5,693 nucleotides of DNA from contig JAEYZB010000217.1 in assembly GCA_023428205.1 (NCBI GenBank), positions 1 through 5,693 of the forward strand. The letters are read 5' to 3'. Below are positions 1 to 5,693 of the stretch, in pieces. The position numbers were made by a program, and so were the translations under genes. The stretch comes from Bacteroidota bacterium. Its GTDB lineage: Bacteria; Bacteroidota; Bacteroidia; Chitinophagales; LD1. The first letter of the stretch is position 1; every line of letters begins with the position of its first letter. Below the pieces are notes generated by a model. It made no database searches, was not told the DNA's origin, and worked only from the letters and a program-made list of their open reading frames with translations.

Positions 1-652
1 TTTTTATGTGAACCGTATTCTCGCACCCTATTTGAACGAATGTTTGCTGATGGCTGACGAAGGCGTGGCTTTAGATTTCATTGATAAAGCGTTAGTGAAA
101 AAAGGGTTTCCTGTGGGGCCAATTACCTTGTTAGACGAGGTTGGTTTGGATATCGCGGCTCACGTAGGCGAAACAGCAAAAGAAGCATTAAGCAAAACTC
201 GTGAAGGTTTTGAAGCAAATGATGCTACTTCAAGAATGTTTAAAGACGGACGCTTGGGCAAGAAGAACGCGAAAGGGTTTTACAAATACAAAAACGTAAA
301 CGGCAAAGTGAAAAAAGACGGCATTGACCCTGATGCGTATAACTATTTCAAAGGCAAAGGCGACAAACAATTGGCATTACAAGAAGTCCAAGATCGCGCA
401 GTATTATTGATGTTGAATGAAGCCGTTATGTGTTTGGAAGAAGGAATTTTGGCGAATGCCGCTGATGGAAATATCGCGGCTGTTTTTGGTATCGGATTTT
501 TGCCATTCACAGGTGGTCCGTTCCGTTACATCAACCAACTCGGTGCCGCAAATGTGGTAGCGCGTATGGAAGAATTGAAAGCCAAATACGGAGCGAAATT
601 TACACCGCGTCCGTTGTTGGTGGAGTACGCGAAAACAGGGAAGACCTTTTAA
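1..652 (+). CDS. fadJ: 3-hydroxyacyl-CoA dehydrogenase / enoyl-CoA hydratase, FadJ-type (C-terminal part, 5' end outside window)
   Basis: This is the C-terminal part of the multifunctional fatty-acid beta-oxidation alpha subunit, which hydrates enoyl-CoA and oxidises 3-hydroxyacyl-CoA with NAD in the cytoplasm. The reading frame is open to the window edge (codons TTT TAT precede the GTG at 8), giving FYVNRILAPYLNE, the family's junction between the NAD-binding and C-terminal dehydrogenase domains. The GTG at 8 is therefore an internal valine codon and not a start. About 216 residues are visible. They contain a first 3HCDH C-terminal domain (GFPVGPITLLDEVG), the linker motif KNAKGFYKY, and a second C-terminal domain (LMLNEAV, then FGIGFLPFTGGPFRYI). 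GFPVGPI and DEVG follow FadJ more closely than FadB. The hydratase domain, the NAD site and the catalytic His/Glu lie upstream, outside the window. The stop is TAA at 650-652, and a strong terminator follows 24 bases later. The family is secure; the fadJ symbol rests on motif resemblance. Confidence 0.9.
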   Translation, partial: FYVNRILAPYLNECLLMADEGVALDFIDKALVKKGFPVGPITLLDEVGLDIAAHVGETAKEALSKTREGFEANDATSRMFKDGRLGKKNAKGFYKYKNVNGKVKKDGIDPDAYNYFKGKGDKQLALQEVQDRAVLLMLNEAVMCLEEGILANAADGNIAAVFGIGFLPFTGGPFRYINQLGAANVVARMEELKAKYGAKFTPRPLLVEYAKTGKTF

Positions 653-675
653 TCTATTGTTCTTAAAGTGGTTTG

Positions 676-717
676 AAAAAACGAGCAGGAAAAGCAATAA
701 TCCTGCTCGTTTTTTTT
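676..717 (+). terminator. Strong Rho-independent terminator after fadJ
   Basis: A perfect 10-bp stem, ACGAGCAGGA (681-690) with TCCTGCTCGT (701-710), encloses a 10-base loop. It is flanked by A5 (676-680) and T7 (711-717), so the stem can extend by five A-T pairs. A GC-containing stem followed by a T run is the standard intrinsic terminator. It lies just after the fadJ stop and should separate fadJ from the next unit. Its A and T flanks are symmetrical, so some activity on the opposite strand is possible, but no minus-strand gene needs it. Confidence 0.93.
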
Positions 718-774
718 ACCCGTTTGTTTTTTTGTTATTCAAAAATCTTTATTGCAGTTTTACAGGAAAAACGA
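718..774 (+). promoter_or_regulatory. AT-rich leader with probable promoter and ribosome binding site of the Trx-like/SGNH unit
   Basis: Because a strong terminator ends just before it, this 57-base T-rich stretch is where a promoter for the downstream pair would be expected. TTTG occurs at 723-726 and again at 731-734, resembling the -33 TTG element of Bacteroidota promoters. I could not find a convincing TAnnTTTG -7 element at the right distance, so no exact promoter is called. AGGA at 764-767 lies seven bases before the ATG at 775 and is a plausible Shine-Dalgarno site. It supports that start. Confidence 0.4.
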
Positions 775-1332
775 ATGGCTCTTACTCCCTCCAATATGAT
801 TTCACTTGGCACAACGGCCCCAGACTTTGAATTGCTGAATGTCGTTACGAACGAAAAAGATTCTTTGGCAAAACTGAAAGGAGAAAAAGCTACCGCAATT
901 TTGTTTATCTGCAATCATTGTCCATATGTAAAGCATTTGGAAAATGCAATGGTGAAGGTCGCGAACGAATATTTGCCGAAAGGCGTTTCGTTTATTGCCA
1001 TCAGCGCAAATGATGCCGAGAAATTTCCTGAAGATGCTCCCGAAAAAATGAAAGAAAATGCGTTACGATTGGGATTCCAATTTCCGTACCTCTATGATGA
1101 AACGCAAGCCGTAGCAAAAGCGTATGACGCTGCTTGTACACCCGATATTTATGTTTACGATAAAGACCTGAAACTTGCCTATCGCGGACAATTTGACGAT
1201 TCGCGACCGAGCAATCAAATCCCTCCGACAGGAAAAGATTTGGCCAGCGCGTTGGATGCCATTTTACAAGGCAACGAACTTCCGAAAATTCAGAAACCGA
1301 GCATCGGTTGCAACATAAAATGGAAAGAATGA
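775..1332 (+). CDS. Thioredoxin-fold protein, AhpC/TSA peroxiredoxin-like family (PRX_like1 type)
   Basis: A 185-residue cytoplasmic protein with no signal peptide. The N-terminal GTTAPDFEL stretch (residues 12-20) is typical of AhpC/TSA and thioredoxin-like proteins. A redox motif C46-N-H-C49 sits in FICNHCPYVKH, at the start of the first helix of the fold. T122-P123 in ACTPDIYVYD is the expected cis-proline site, and the C-terminal SIGCNIKWK adds a further cysteine (C179). This combination matches the uncharacterised peroxiredoxin-like group called PRX_like1, presumably a thiol-disulfide oxidoreductase or peroxide-handling protein; the substrate is unknown. An upstream in-frame TTG at 673 would add 34 residues, but these are encoded by the terminator hairpin and its flank, so the ATG at 775 with AGGA before it is preferred. 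The TGA stop (1330-1332) overlaps the start of the SGNH hydrolase gene, indicating one transcript and coupled translation. Confidence 0.88.
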   Translation: MALTPSNMISLGTTAPDFELLNVVTNEKDSLAKLKGEKATAILFICNHCPYVKHLENAMVKVANEYLPKGVSFIAISANDAEKFPEDAPEKMKENALRLGFQFPYLYDETQAVAKAYDAACTPDIYVYDKDLKLAYRGQFDDSRPSNQIPPTGKDLASALDAILQGNELPKIQKPSIGCNIKWKE

Positions 1333-1925
1333 AAATGCTTTGTTTAGGTGATTCGTACACTATTGGTGAAGCCGTACCGCAAGAAGATTCGTTTCCCTTT
1401 CAAACGGTAAAGTTGTTGGCGAAAAAAAACATCATTTTTGAGGAGCCGAAAATTATTGCGAAAACAGGTTGGACAGCCGATGATCTGCAAGTTGCCATTC
1501 GTGAAGCAAACATTAAGGGAACCTTTGATTTTGTAACACTTTTGATTGGCGTAAATAATCAATACCGCAATCGCGATTTGGGAAATTATAAAGAAGAATT
1601 TTCAGCCTTGCTTCATCAAGCCATTTCATTTGCAAATGGCAAACCCGAAAAAGTAGTCGTCCTCTCTATTCCTGATTGGGGTGTTACGCCTTTTGCCGAA
1701 AAAGACGAACGCGGACAAGAAAAAATCAGTCAAGCTATTGATGCCTTTAATGCCGTAAACAAACAAATCGCCAAACGCGAAAAGGTGCATTACATTGATA
1801 TTACGCCTCACTCTCGCAAAGCGAAAAACGATGCTTCGCTTATCGCAACAGACGGCTTACATCCATCAGGGAAAATGTATGCGTATTGGGCAGGTAAAGT
1901 GGCGGAGTATTTTCAAGTGGTGTAA
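1329..1925 (+). CDS. SGNH/GDSL-family hydrolase (probable cytoplasmic esterase)
   Basis: A 198-residue protein with all four SGNH blocks: G7-D8-S9 carrying the nucleophile serine (LCLGDSYTIGE), G47 in KTGWTADDL, N76 in LLIGVNNQYRN, and D175-x-x-H178 in TDGLHPSGKMYAYWA. The catalytic residues are therefore intact. Members of the family are esterases, lipases, thioesterases or acetylhydrolases; the substrate cannot be read here. No signal peptide is visible, so cytoplasmic location is inferred. The start is uncertain: in-frame ATGs lie at 1320, 1329 and 1335, with a TTG at 1308. The one at 1329 is preferred because ATGA overlaps the TGA of the preceding gene. GGAAAG at 1322-1327 would fit the ATG at 1335 about equally well. 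The TAA stop (1923-1925) runs directly into the left arm of a terminator hairpin. Confidence 0.9.
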   Translation: MKMLCLGDSYTIGEAVPQEDSFPFQTVKLLAKKNIIFEEPKIIAKTGWTADDLQVAIREANIKGTFDFVTLLIGVNNQYRNRDLGNYKEEFSALLHQAISFANGKPEKVVVLSIPDWGVTPFAEKDERGQEKISQAIDAFNAVNKQIAKREKVHYIDITPHSRKAKNDASLIATDGLHPSGKMYAYWAGKVAEYFQVV

Positions 1926-1944
1926 AAAAACGAGGTCGTTTTTT
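1925..1944. terminator. Bidirectional terminator between the convergent SGNH and uvrA genes
   Basis: AAAAAACGA (1925-1933) and TCGTTTTTT (1936-1944) are perfect inverted repeats separated by GG. In practice the innermost A-T pair would open to give an AGGT tetraloop. The same A6/T6 symmetry gives a T run on either strand, so it can serve both the + unit ending at 1925 and uvrA ending at 1949 on the minus strand. Only two G-C pairs support the stem, so it should be weaker than the one at 676-717. The whole gap between the two stop codons is just 23 bases, and this element fills most of it. Confidence 0.75.
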
Positions 1945-1948
1945 CAAT

Positions 1949-4804
1949 CTATTTTAATTCTTCGCGTAAAAACTTCGCAGTATGGCTCACTTTTGATTTC
2001 GCGACTTCTTCGGGAGTGCCTTGCGCCACAATTGTCCCGCCTTTGCTGCCGCCTTCAGGACCAATGTCGATAATGTAATCCGCAATTTTGATTACGTCCA
2101 TATTGTGTTCGATAATCAACACCGAATTGCCTTTGTTTACGAGACGATTGATGACATCCATTAAAACACGAATGTCATTGAAGTGTAAACCTGTGGTCGG
2201 TTCATCGAGAATGTAAAATGTTTTTCCGGTGTCCTTTTTGCTGAGTTCAGCGGCAAGCTTCACGCGCTGTGCCTCGCCACCACTCAAGGTTGTAGAAGAT
2301 TGCCCTAATCGCACATACCCTAAGCCCACATCATTCATTGTTTTTATTTTGTTGTGAACGGCAGGAATATTTTCAAAAAACGGCAAGGCATCTTCCACGG
2401 TCATATTCAGCACATCGTTGATGGATTTACCTTTGTAGCTCACTTCAAGTGTTTCGCTGTTGTAGCGTTTGCCGTTGCATTTTTCGCAAAGCACTTCCAC
2501 ATCGGGCAAAAAGTTCATTTCAATCACTTTCATTCCGCCTCCCTGACACTCTTCGCATCTTCCGCCTGAAACATTGAACGAAAAACGTCCGGGTTTGTAA
2601 CCTCTGATTTTCGCTTCGGGAAGTTCGGCATATAATTTTCTGATTTCGTCAAAAACTTTGATGTAAGTGACAGGATTGGAGCGCGGGGTTCGCCCAATCG
2701 GACTTTGATCAATTTCAATGACTTTGTCAATGTGTTCTAAGCCTTTCACTGCCTTGTACGGCAAAGGTTTTGTGGTGCTTCGATAAAAATATTTCGATAA
2801 AATCGGATATAGCGTTTCGGCAATCAACGATGATTTTCCGCCACCGGAAACGCCCGTTACACAAATCAATTTCCCGAGCGGAAATTTCACATCTAAATTT
2901 TTCAGATTGTGTCCTGTGGCACCTTTTATTTCCAGAAAGTTTCCGTTGCCTTCGCGTCTTTCTTTCGGCACTTCTATCTGCAATTTGTTACTCAGATATT
3001 TCGCAGTAGTAGAATTATTTTTCAAAAAAACTTTTGGCGTTCCTTCTGCCATAATTCTTCCGCCATGTTCTCCGGCACCTGGTCCAATATCAATGATGTA
3101 GTCGCTTTCGAGCATGATGTCTTTATCGTGTTCCACCACTATCACCGTGTTGGGTGCATCGCTCAATTTTCGCAAAGCTTTAATAAGTTGATGATTGTCG
3201 CGCTGATGTAAACCAATTGACGGCTCATCTAAAATGTAGGTAATTCCTGAAAGCTGTGAGCCGATTTGCGTAGCCAAACGAATCCGCTGTGCTTCGCCTC
3301 CGGATAGCGATTTCGAAGGGCGATTGAGCGCGAGATAATCCAACCCTACATCCAAAATAAAACCGATGCGCGAGCGAATTTCCTTCAGTAATTCTTTCGC
3401 GATTTGTTGTTGGCGTTCGTTTAGGCGTTCATCTAAATTTTGAAACCAATCTGCCAAAACATTCAAATCCCATTCGGCTAATTCGCTGATATTTTTGTCA
3501 TCAATTTTAAAAAACAACGATTCTTTTTTCAGACGCGCTCCGTGGCAATCCGGGCACGCCACCGACTCCATATAGGTTTCTGCCCAATTGCGGATTCCTT
3601 CGGAAGAAGTGAATGTCATACAGCGTTTCAGCAATCCGACTAAACCTCCATTTTTTAGTGTGTACCAACGGTCGTCAAATTCAAAAGCGGCAATTTCCTC
3701 ATCTACGGTTTCGGCTGTTGCGTTGCCGTATAAAATATAATCCACCGCTTCTTTGGGCACTTTGGAAAGTGGAGTGGTGAGGGCAAATTTGTATTGTTTC
3801 GCCACTGCTTCCAATTCTCTGTAGAGTGAATTTTCCCGCGCTTCGCCCAAGGGTAAAATTCCGCCTTTCGCAATGGAAACAGTTTTGTCGGGCATGATGG
3901 TTTCGGGGTTGATCTCAAACACTTTTCCCAAACCGTTACACTTTGGACACGCGCCATAAGGGGAGTTGAACGAAAAGGTATTAGGCGATGGCTCTTCATA
4001 TGAAAGTCCTGAATCGGGACACATCAAATGTTTGGAGTAGAAAAACGTTTTGTTCGTTTCGGTGTCCAATAGCATTATCAAGCCCTTGCCTTGTTTCAAT
4101 CCGAGTTGCAATGACGAGCGCAAACGGTCTTTGTTTTTTTCGTTTACCGTGAGCGTATCAATAATCAACTCAATATCGTGAATAGAAAATCTGTCCAATT
4201 GCATTTTAGGCTTCACATCCTCAACCGCTCCATCAACACGAATTTTTAAATAGCCTTGCTTGCGAACGCTCTCAAATAATTCTCTGTAATGTCCTTTCCG
4301 TCCGCGCACCAAAGGGGCTAAAAAAATGAGCTTCTTTTCGGCATAGTGCGTGAGCAAATTTTCTAACATTTCGCTTTCGGTGAAGCGCACCATTTTTTTT
4401 CCTGTAGCATACGAATATGCTTCTCCTGCTCGTGCATATAACAAGCGTAGGAAGTCGTAGATTTCTGTAACCGTGCCGACTGTGGAACGCGGATTTCGGT
4501 TGGTTGATTTTTGTTCAATGGAAATAACGGGTGAAAGCCCTGTGATTTTATCTACATCCGGACGCTCCAAACTGCCGATGAACTGCCGTGCGTAAGCCGA
4601 AAAACTTTCCAAATATCTGCGCTGTCCTTCGGCATAAATCGTATCGAATGCCAAGGATGATTTTCCACTTCCGCTCAGCCCCGTAATCACGACCAACTGA
4701 TTGCGCGGAATTTTTACGTCTATGTTTTTGAGGTTGTGTACGCGAGCTCCAAACACTTCAATTTGCTCGGGTTCGGAAATAGTATCGGAATTATTTGCAG
4801 CCAT
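1949..4804 (-). CDS. uvrA: Excinuclease ABC subunit A (UvrA), complete
   Basis: The damage-recognition ATPase of nucleotide excision repair; as a dimer it loads UvrB onto DNA lesions. The 951 residues match the family's usual length. In order: Walker A GLSGSGKS (42-49); UvrB-binding and insertion regions (about 115-260); first zinc module (262-289, CPDS then CPKC); CPDCHGARL (417-425); ABC signature LSGGEAQ (500-506); Walker B DEPS (526-529) and switch H559; second Walker A GVSGGGKS (651-658); second zinc module C750/C753 and C773/C776; signature LSGGEAQ (840-846); DEPT (867-870); and switch H900. No frameshift is seen. Two deviations are S265 where a zinc cysteine is usual and G655 in the second P-loop. 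The ATG at 4804 has no Shine-Dalgarno sequence, only a T/A-rich leader, and the conserved protein begins about 13 residues in. The stop is TAG, close to the shared terminator. A membrane protein gene lies 62 bases upstream on the same strand. Confidence 0.99.
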   Translation of the reverse strand: MAANNSDTISEPEQIEVFGARVHNLKNIDVKIPRNQLVVITGLSGSGKSSLAFDTIYAEGQRRYLESFSAYARQFIGSLERPDVDKITGLSPVISIEQKSTNRNPRSTVGTVTEIYDFLRLLYARAGEAYSYATGKKMVRFTESEMLENLLTHYAEKKLIFLAPLVRGRKGHYRELFESVRKQGYLKIRVDGAVEDVKPKMQLDRFSIHDIELIIDTLTVNEKNKDRLRSSLQLGLKQGKGLIMLLDTETNKTFFYSKHLMCPDSGLSYEEPSPNTFSFNSPYGACPKCNGLGKVFEINPETIMPDKTVSIAKGGILPLGEARENSLYRELEAVAKQYKFALTTPLSKVPKEAVDYILYGNATAETVDEEIAAFEFDDRWYTLKNGGLVGLLKRCMTFTSSEGIRNWAETYMESVACPDCHGARLKKESLFFKIDDKNISELAEWDLNVLADWFQNLDERLNERQQQIAKELLKEIRSRIGFILDVGLDYLALNRPSKSLSGGEAQRIRLATQIGSQLSGITYILDEPSIGLHQRDNHQLIKALRKLSDAPNTVIVVEHDKDIMLESDYIIDIGPGAGEHGGRIMAEGTPKVFLKNNSTTAKYLSNKLQIEVPKERREGNGNFLEIKGATGHNLKNLDVKFPLGKLICVTGVSGGGKSSLIAETLYPILSKYFYRSTTKPLPYKAVKGLEHIDKVIEIDQSPIGRTPRSNPVTYIKVFDEIRKLYAELPEAKIRGYKPGRFSFNVSGGRCEECQGGGMKVIEMNFLPDVEVLCEKCNGKRYNSETLEVSYKGKSINDVLNMTVEDALPFFENIPAVHNKIKTMNDVGLGYVRLGQSSTTLSGGEAQRVKLAAELSKKDTGKTFYILDEPTTGLHFNDIRVLMDVINRLVNKGNSVLIIEHNMDVIKIADYIIDIGPEGGSKGGTIVAQGTPEEVAKSKVSHTAKFLREELK

Positions 4805-4866
4805 AAAAAGTGAAACCGCGAATATAAGATAAAGTGGGTGAAAAAAACGAGGAGGAGGAACTTATT
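4805..4866 (-). promoter_or_regulatory. uvrA upstream region with a possible Bacteroidota-type promoter
   Basis: Read on the minus strand, this 62-base gap has T7 at 4847-4841, then 14 bases, then an A/T-rich tract that includes TATATTCG (4826-4819). TATATTCG matches the Bacteroidota -7 consensus TAnnTTTG at all but one fixed position. The T run lies about where the -33 TTG should be but lacks a clear G. If used, it gives a leader of only about ten bases. There is no convincing hairpin terminator for the upstream membrane gene, so read-through into uvrA remains possible. No LexA-like palindrome was seen. This is a tentative call. Confidence 0.25.
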
Positions 4867-5693
4867 CTATGACATCTTTTTAATGTTCCAAGAAGAGGCG
4901 CTGAACAGCGGATGCTTGTCCCATATCAATCCAATCATCACCGCCCAAACAGCGCTTCCTAAATACAACATGCGCGAGACTTCGCTTGAAAGCAATGCGT
5001 GGATAAGCATTACCGGAATAAACCACCAAAGGAATGCATCGATGTGTGTACTCCAACTCTTAATGGCGGTTTTCCCTTTTGTAAATCCTGCCAAAAGAAT
5101 AAAACTGAAAATGCCTAATACGGTTCCAAGTTCACCCAATCCCCGCACGCTCAAAATTCGGGTAAAGGAGTAAAAAATATTTTCAATGTGATTGGCATCA
5201 TTTACAATGCTATCCACACTTTTTGAGCCGGCAAGTTGGTCAATTTGATAGCGTATGCCAAAGGCAATACTTCCCGCAACGGCAAATAAAAGGAGTTGCT
5301 TCCATTTGGGCATGGGCGCAAAAAAGAAAATAAGCGGAGCCACAAAAATAAAGGACTCTTTCGCCAGCGGACCAATCAAAATACAGACGGCAAGCATAAA
5401 GTCATTGCGCGTTTTTATGGCTAATATCGTTAAGGTTAATATCAGCAGATAAAGGCTATCCGTAATCGGTGTTCCGGCCAAGAGATTGCCCCATCGTCCT
5501 CCGCAAAGAACGGCAATCATTGCCAATAAACTGCCCGATTCAGAAATGGCATACGCTTTACATAAAAGATAAACAGCGCAACCTGCTGCTGACATGAGGA
5601 GTAGATTTATAATCAGAAATCCCATTTTCAGCGGCCAGTCTGATTCGTTTCGGTGCGCCCACAGTTTGGAATAAACTTTTTCGATAGGCAGCG
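4867..5693 (-). CDS. Polytopic integral membrane protein, GT-C glycosyltransferase-like (5' end outside window)
   Basis: About 274 C-terminal residues are visible, ending at TAG (4869-4867). The frame stays open upstream of the ATG at 5625 to the window edge (22 more codons, including KVYSKLWAHRNESDWPLK), so that ATG is probably internal and the true start lies outside. Counting from it, hydrophobic segments fall at roughly 3-22, 30-50, 56-71, 76-88, 91-103, 109-124, 165-181, 196-212 and 219-235, giving eight or nine membrane spans. A polar loop at about 125-160 contains GSKSVDSIVNDANHIENI. TDSLYL (55-60), PLAKES (86-91) and SSEVSRMLY (213-221) recall membrane-embedded GT-C sugar transferases using polyprenyl-linked donors, but the catalytic N-terminal loop is not visible, so the function is inference. 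It could be an unrelated multispanning protein. The gene runs in the same direction as uvrA, 62 bases upstream of it. Confidence 0.75.
   Translation of the reverse strand, partial: LPIEKVYSKLWAHRNESDWPLKMGFLIINLLLMSAAGCAVYLLCKAYAISESGSLLAMIAVLCGGRWGNLLAGTPITDSLYLLILTLTILAIKTRNDFMLAVCILIGPLAKESFIFVAPLIFFFAPMPKWKQLLLFAVAGSIAFGIRYQIDQLAGSKSVDSIVNDANHIENIFYSFTRILSVRGLGELGTVLGIFSFILLAGFTKGKTAIKSWSTHIDAFLWWFIPVMLIHALLSSEVSRMLYLGSAVWAVMIGLIWDKHPLFSASSWNIKKMS

Noticed and set aside
404..697. Minus-strand open frame of 97 codons opposite the end of fadJ.
   Set aside because: It lies antisense to a clearly conserved coding region, runs through the terminator and shows no recognisable protein features.
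673..774. A 34-residue N-terminal extension of the Trx-like protein from TTG at 673.
   Set aside because: It is encoded by the fadJ terminator hairpin and the following T-rich leader. The family N-terminus and an AGGA site fit the ATG at 775.
1001..1360. Minus-strand open frame of 119 codons opposite the Trx-like gene.
   Set aside because: Antisense shadow: the plus strand carries conserved motifs throughout and this frame shows no family features.
2909..3211. Plus-strand open frame of 100 codons inside uvrA.
   Set aside because: Antisense to the intact UvrA frame between its two ATPase halves; low-complexity F/S/H-rich translation with no domain.
2041..3240. Similar stretches near 2060-2220 and 3080-3240 suggesting a duplication.
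   Set aside because: These are the corresponding Walker B/switch-histidine regions of the two homologous ATPase halves of UvrA, an ancient internal duplication found in all members of the family.
4805..4866. LexA/SOS operator in front of uvrA.
   Set aside because: No CTGT-N8-ACAG or other clear palindrome is present in the gap.
4857..4889. Possible hairpin GGAAC/GTTCC before the T7 run as a terminator of the membrane gene (minus strand).
   Set aside because: The stem has only 5 bp with a 23-base loop and is separated from the T run by nine unpaired bases, too weak to call.
4838..5173. Plus-strand open frame of 111 codons starting with GTG at 4838, apparently after a GGAGG-like tract.
   Set aside because: The purine-rich tract lies inside the frame and not before its start. 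The rest is antisense to the membrane protein, whose hydrophobic pattern is consistent with real coding.

Overview
The window looks like an ordinary chromosomal segment from a member of the Bacteroidota. The composition is moderately AT-rich by eye, most genes lack a strong Shine-Dalgarno sequence, and the UvrA has a Bacteroidota-like sequence in which the first zinc-module CxxC reads CPDS. Genus cannot be read from the sequence. No mobile element, CRISPR array, tRNA, rRNA or clear sign of recent transfer was seen.

Layout. Positions 1-652 (+) hold the 3' end of a fadJ-type multifunctional beta-oxidation gene, closed by a strong intrinsic terminator at 676-717. A two-gene unit follows on the same strand. 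It consists of a peroxiredoxin/thioredoxin-fold protein (775-1332) and a small SGNH/GDSL hydrolase (1329-1925), which overlap by ATGA and so are probably translationally coupled. A compact palindromic terminator at 1925-1944 separates this unit from the convergent uvrA gene (1949-4804, -), which encodes a complete 951-residue excinuclease subunit. Upstream of uvrA on the same strand, after a 62-bp gap, is the 3' part of a polytopic membrane protein gene (4867-5693, -) that runs off the window edge.

How the genes work together. FadJ acts in fatty-acid beta-oxidation and UvrA in nucleotide excision repair. The Trx-like/SGNH pair is probably co-expressed, but its substrate is unknown. The membrane protein resembles GT-C glycosyltransferase-like proteins only in general architecture. 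Nothing in the arrangement indicates a dedicated new system. The points worth a second look are small: the altered first zinc module and second P-loop of UvrA, the ATGA coupling, and an A7CGAG element found at three gene ends, one of them without its hairpin partner.
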